Both the position numbers and the translations under genes were made by a program. From Millisia brevis NBRC 105863 (GTDB taxonomy: Bacteria; Actinomycetota; Actinomycetes; Mycobacteriales; Mycobacteriaceae), in assembly GCF_001552615.1 (NCBI RefSeq), contig NZ_BCRN01000015.1:62001-126000 (forward strand): a stretch of 64,000 nt of DNA, in the 5' to 3' direction. The notes below the pieces were generated by a model. The model was not told the origin of the DNA. It did no database searches and saw only the letters and a program-made list of their open reading frames with translations. Of the stretch, positions 62,707 through 64,000 are shown in pieces. Each line of letters begins with the position of its first letter. The stretch's first letter is position 1.

Positions 62707-64000
62707 CTAGCGGTAGTCCGCGGAGAAGCCGTAGTCGTCGAGCGGAACCGCAGCACCGGTGTTCTGGCCGAAGCCGTCCGGGCTGTAGTACTGATCGTCG
62801 TACGTCGGCACCGCGTACGCGGCGGCACGCGCTTCCTCGGTCGGCTGCACCTGGATGTTCCGGTACTTGTTGATACCCGTACCGGCCGGGATCAGCTTGC
62901 CGATGATCACGTTCTCCTTCAAGCCGACCAGCTTGTCGGAACGACCGTTGATCGCCGCATCGGTCAGGACACGAGTGGTCTCCTGGAACGACGCCGCCGA
63001 CAGCCACGAATCGGTCGCGAGCGACGCCTTCGTGATACCCATCAGCACCGGACGTCCGGCCGCGGGCTCGGAGCCCTCGGCCACGACGCGACGGTTCGCC
63101 GCCTCGAACTCGGCCCGCTCGGTGAGCGAACCGGGCAGGAACTCGGTGGCGCCCGAATCGATGATCGTCACCCGGCGCAGCATCTGCCGGACGATGACCT
63201 CGATGTGCTTGTCGTGGATCGACACACCCTGGCTGCGGTAGACCTCCTGGACCTCGTTCACCAGGTGGATCTGCACCTGACGCGGGCCCATGACGCGCAG
63301 CACCTCGTGCGGGTTCGCCGAACCCTCCATGAGCTGCTGACCGACCTCGACGTGGTCACCATCGGACAGCAGCCGCTCGGTGCCGTCGTCGTGCTTGAAC
63401 ACGCGCAGGCGCTGACGCTTCGAGAGCTTGTCGTAGACGACCTCTTCGCCACCATCGTCCGGGACGATCGTGATCTTGTAGAAGCGCTCCGACTCCTCGA
63501 GCCGCACCCGTCCGGAGACGTCCGCGATCGGCGCGACACCCTTGGGCACGCGCGCCTCGAACAGCTCCTGGACACGGGGCAGACCGCCGGTGATGTCGTC
63601 ACCGACACCACCCTGGTGGAAGGTACGCATCGTCAGCTGGGTACCGGGCTCACCGATCGACTGCGCGGCGACGATACCGACAGCCTCGCCGATGTCGACG
63701 AGCTTGCCGGTGGCCATCGAGCGGCCGTAGCAGGTCGCGCAGACGCCGGTGCCGGTGGCGCAGGTGAGCACCGACCGCACCTTGACCTGCGTGATGCCCG
63801 CCGCGAGCAGCGCATCGATCGCCGGATCGCCCAGGTCGTGTCCACGCTCGACGATCACGTTGCCGTTCTCGTCGACCGCGTCGGCGGCCAGGGTCCGCGC
63901 GTACGTCGAGGTCTCGACGTGCGCATCCCGGATCAGCGTGCCGTCGGGCTGCTTCTCCGCGATCGTGGTGATGATGCCGCGCTCGGTGGCGCAGTCGGTC
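62707..64000 (-). CDS. rpoC: RNA polymerase beta-prime subunit, C-terminal part (cut by window edge)
   Basis: The last 430 residues of the essential RNA polymerase subunit. Visible: the zinc-binding cysteines (DCATERG ... [16 protein letters not shown]), [23 protein letters not shown] (bridge and trigger region), [60 protein letters not shown], and [17 protein letters not shown]. The C-terminal tail ends [10 protein letters not shown]. The start lies beyond 64000. Confidence 0.98.
   Translation of the reverse strand, partial: TDCATERGIITTIAEKQPDGTLIRDAHVETSTYARTLAADAVDENGNVIVERGHDLGDPAIDALLAAGITQVKVRSVLTCATGTGVCATCYGRSMATGKLVDIGEAVGIVAAQSIGEPGTQLTMRTFHQGGVGDDITGGLPRVQELFEARVPKGVAPIADVSGRVRLEESERFYKITIVPDDGGEEVVYDKLSKRQRLRVFKHDDGTERLLSDGDHVEVGQQLMEGSANPHEVLRVMGPRQVQIHLVNEVQEVYRSQGVSIHDKHIEVIVRQMLRRVTIIDSGATEFLPGSLTERAEFEAANRRVVAEGSEPAAGRPVLMGITKASLATDSWLSAASFQETTRVLTDAAINGRSDKLVGLKENVIIGKLIPAGTGINKYRNIQVQPTEEARAAAYAVPTYDDQYYSPDGFGQNTGAAVPLDDYGFSADYR

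Overview
The window is high-GC (roughly two-thirds or more G+C), gene-dense DNA with many GTG starts and 1-4 nt stop/start overlaps. MmpL and OPT transporters, a PknB-type kinase, a LIP-family secreted lipase homologue, a mycofactocin-type dehydrogenase, an IdeR-like iron box, a monomeric NADP isocitrate dehydrogenase and an ESX (type VII)-type secreted-protein operon point to a mycolic-acid actinobacterium of the Mycobacteriales, Gordonia/Rhodococcus-like. The exact genus cannot be fixed from the sequence alone. No rRNA, tRNA, CRISPR array or insertion sequence was recognised.

Left part (1-13.5 kb). A minus-strand operon encodes an acyl-CoA carboxylase (biotin carboxylase, cut by the left edge, and carboxyltransferase), an isovaleryl-CoA-type acyl-CoA dehydrogenase, an AtuA-family protein and a TIGR03084 protein. 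It looks like a branched-chain or terpenoid acyl-CoA degradation unit, with a near-palindromic operator in front. Then come a small secreted protein, a SixA-like phosphatase, a small membrane protein, an MmpL transporter, and an anchored alpha/beta hydrolase divergent from a TetR regulator.

12.7-23.3 kb is a catabolic and uptake island: GntR regulator, allophanate-hydrolase-like amidase, biuret-hydrolase-like cysteine hydrolase, xanthine/uracil-type permease, YtcJ-like amidohydrolase, and a polyamine-type ABC importer whose two permeases are fused into one protein. I infer use of biuret, triuret or related ureides as nitrogen source.

23.4-36 kb: OPT transporter; a secreted protein coupled to a lipase homologue that lacks its nucleophilic serine; a HAD phosphatase; a DoxX-like protein; a Ser/Thr kinase followed by a lipoprotein; and a PrpD/MmgE-ComA operon under a near-consensus iron box.

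36.2-40.2 kb is the most unusual region: an ESX-type toxin-immunity locus made of a SAV_915-like gene, an EspC-like protein with a YxxxD motif, a WXG-headed protein with a glycine-zipper tail, and two paralogous membrane proteins likely to confer immunity. The gap between the two ends in a copy of the toxin's last codons. The toxin tail and the immunity genes have visibly lower GC than their surroundings.

40-47 kb: DHFR-fold reductase, a small leader-like ORF, a FusB/FBP-family zinc protein, isocitrate dehydrogenase, a mycofactocin-type SDR with TetR, a 49-residue ORF and a metallo-beta-lactamase-fold hydrolase. 47-55.4 kb is a complete protocatechuate branch of the beta-ketoadipate pathway (pcaHGBL, pcaR, pcaFIJ) with two IclR regulators and twin operators before pcaF. 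The right end holds a short LuxR-type HTH, a TetR with its operator, an internally duplicated membrane protein, two lipoproteins, a zinc alcohol dehydrogenase and the 3' part of rpoC.
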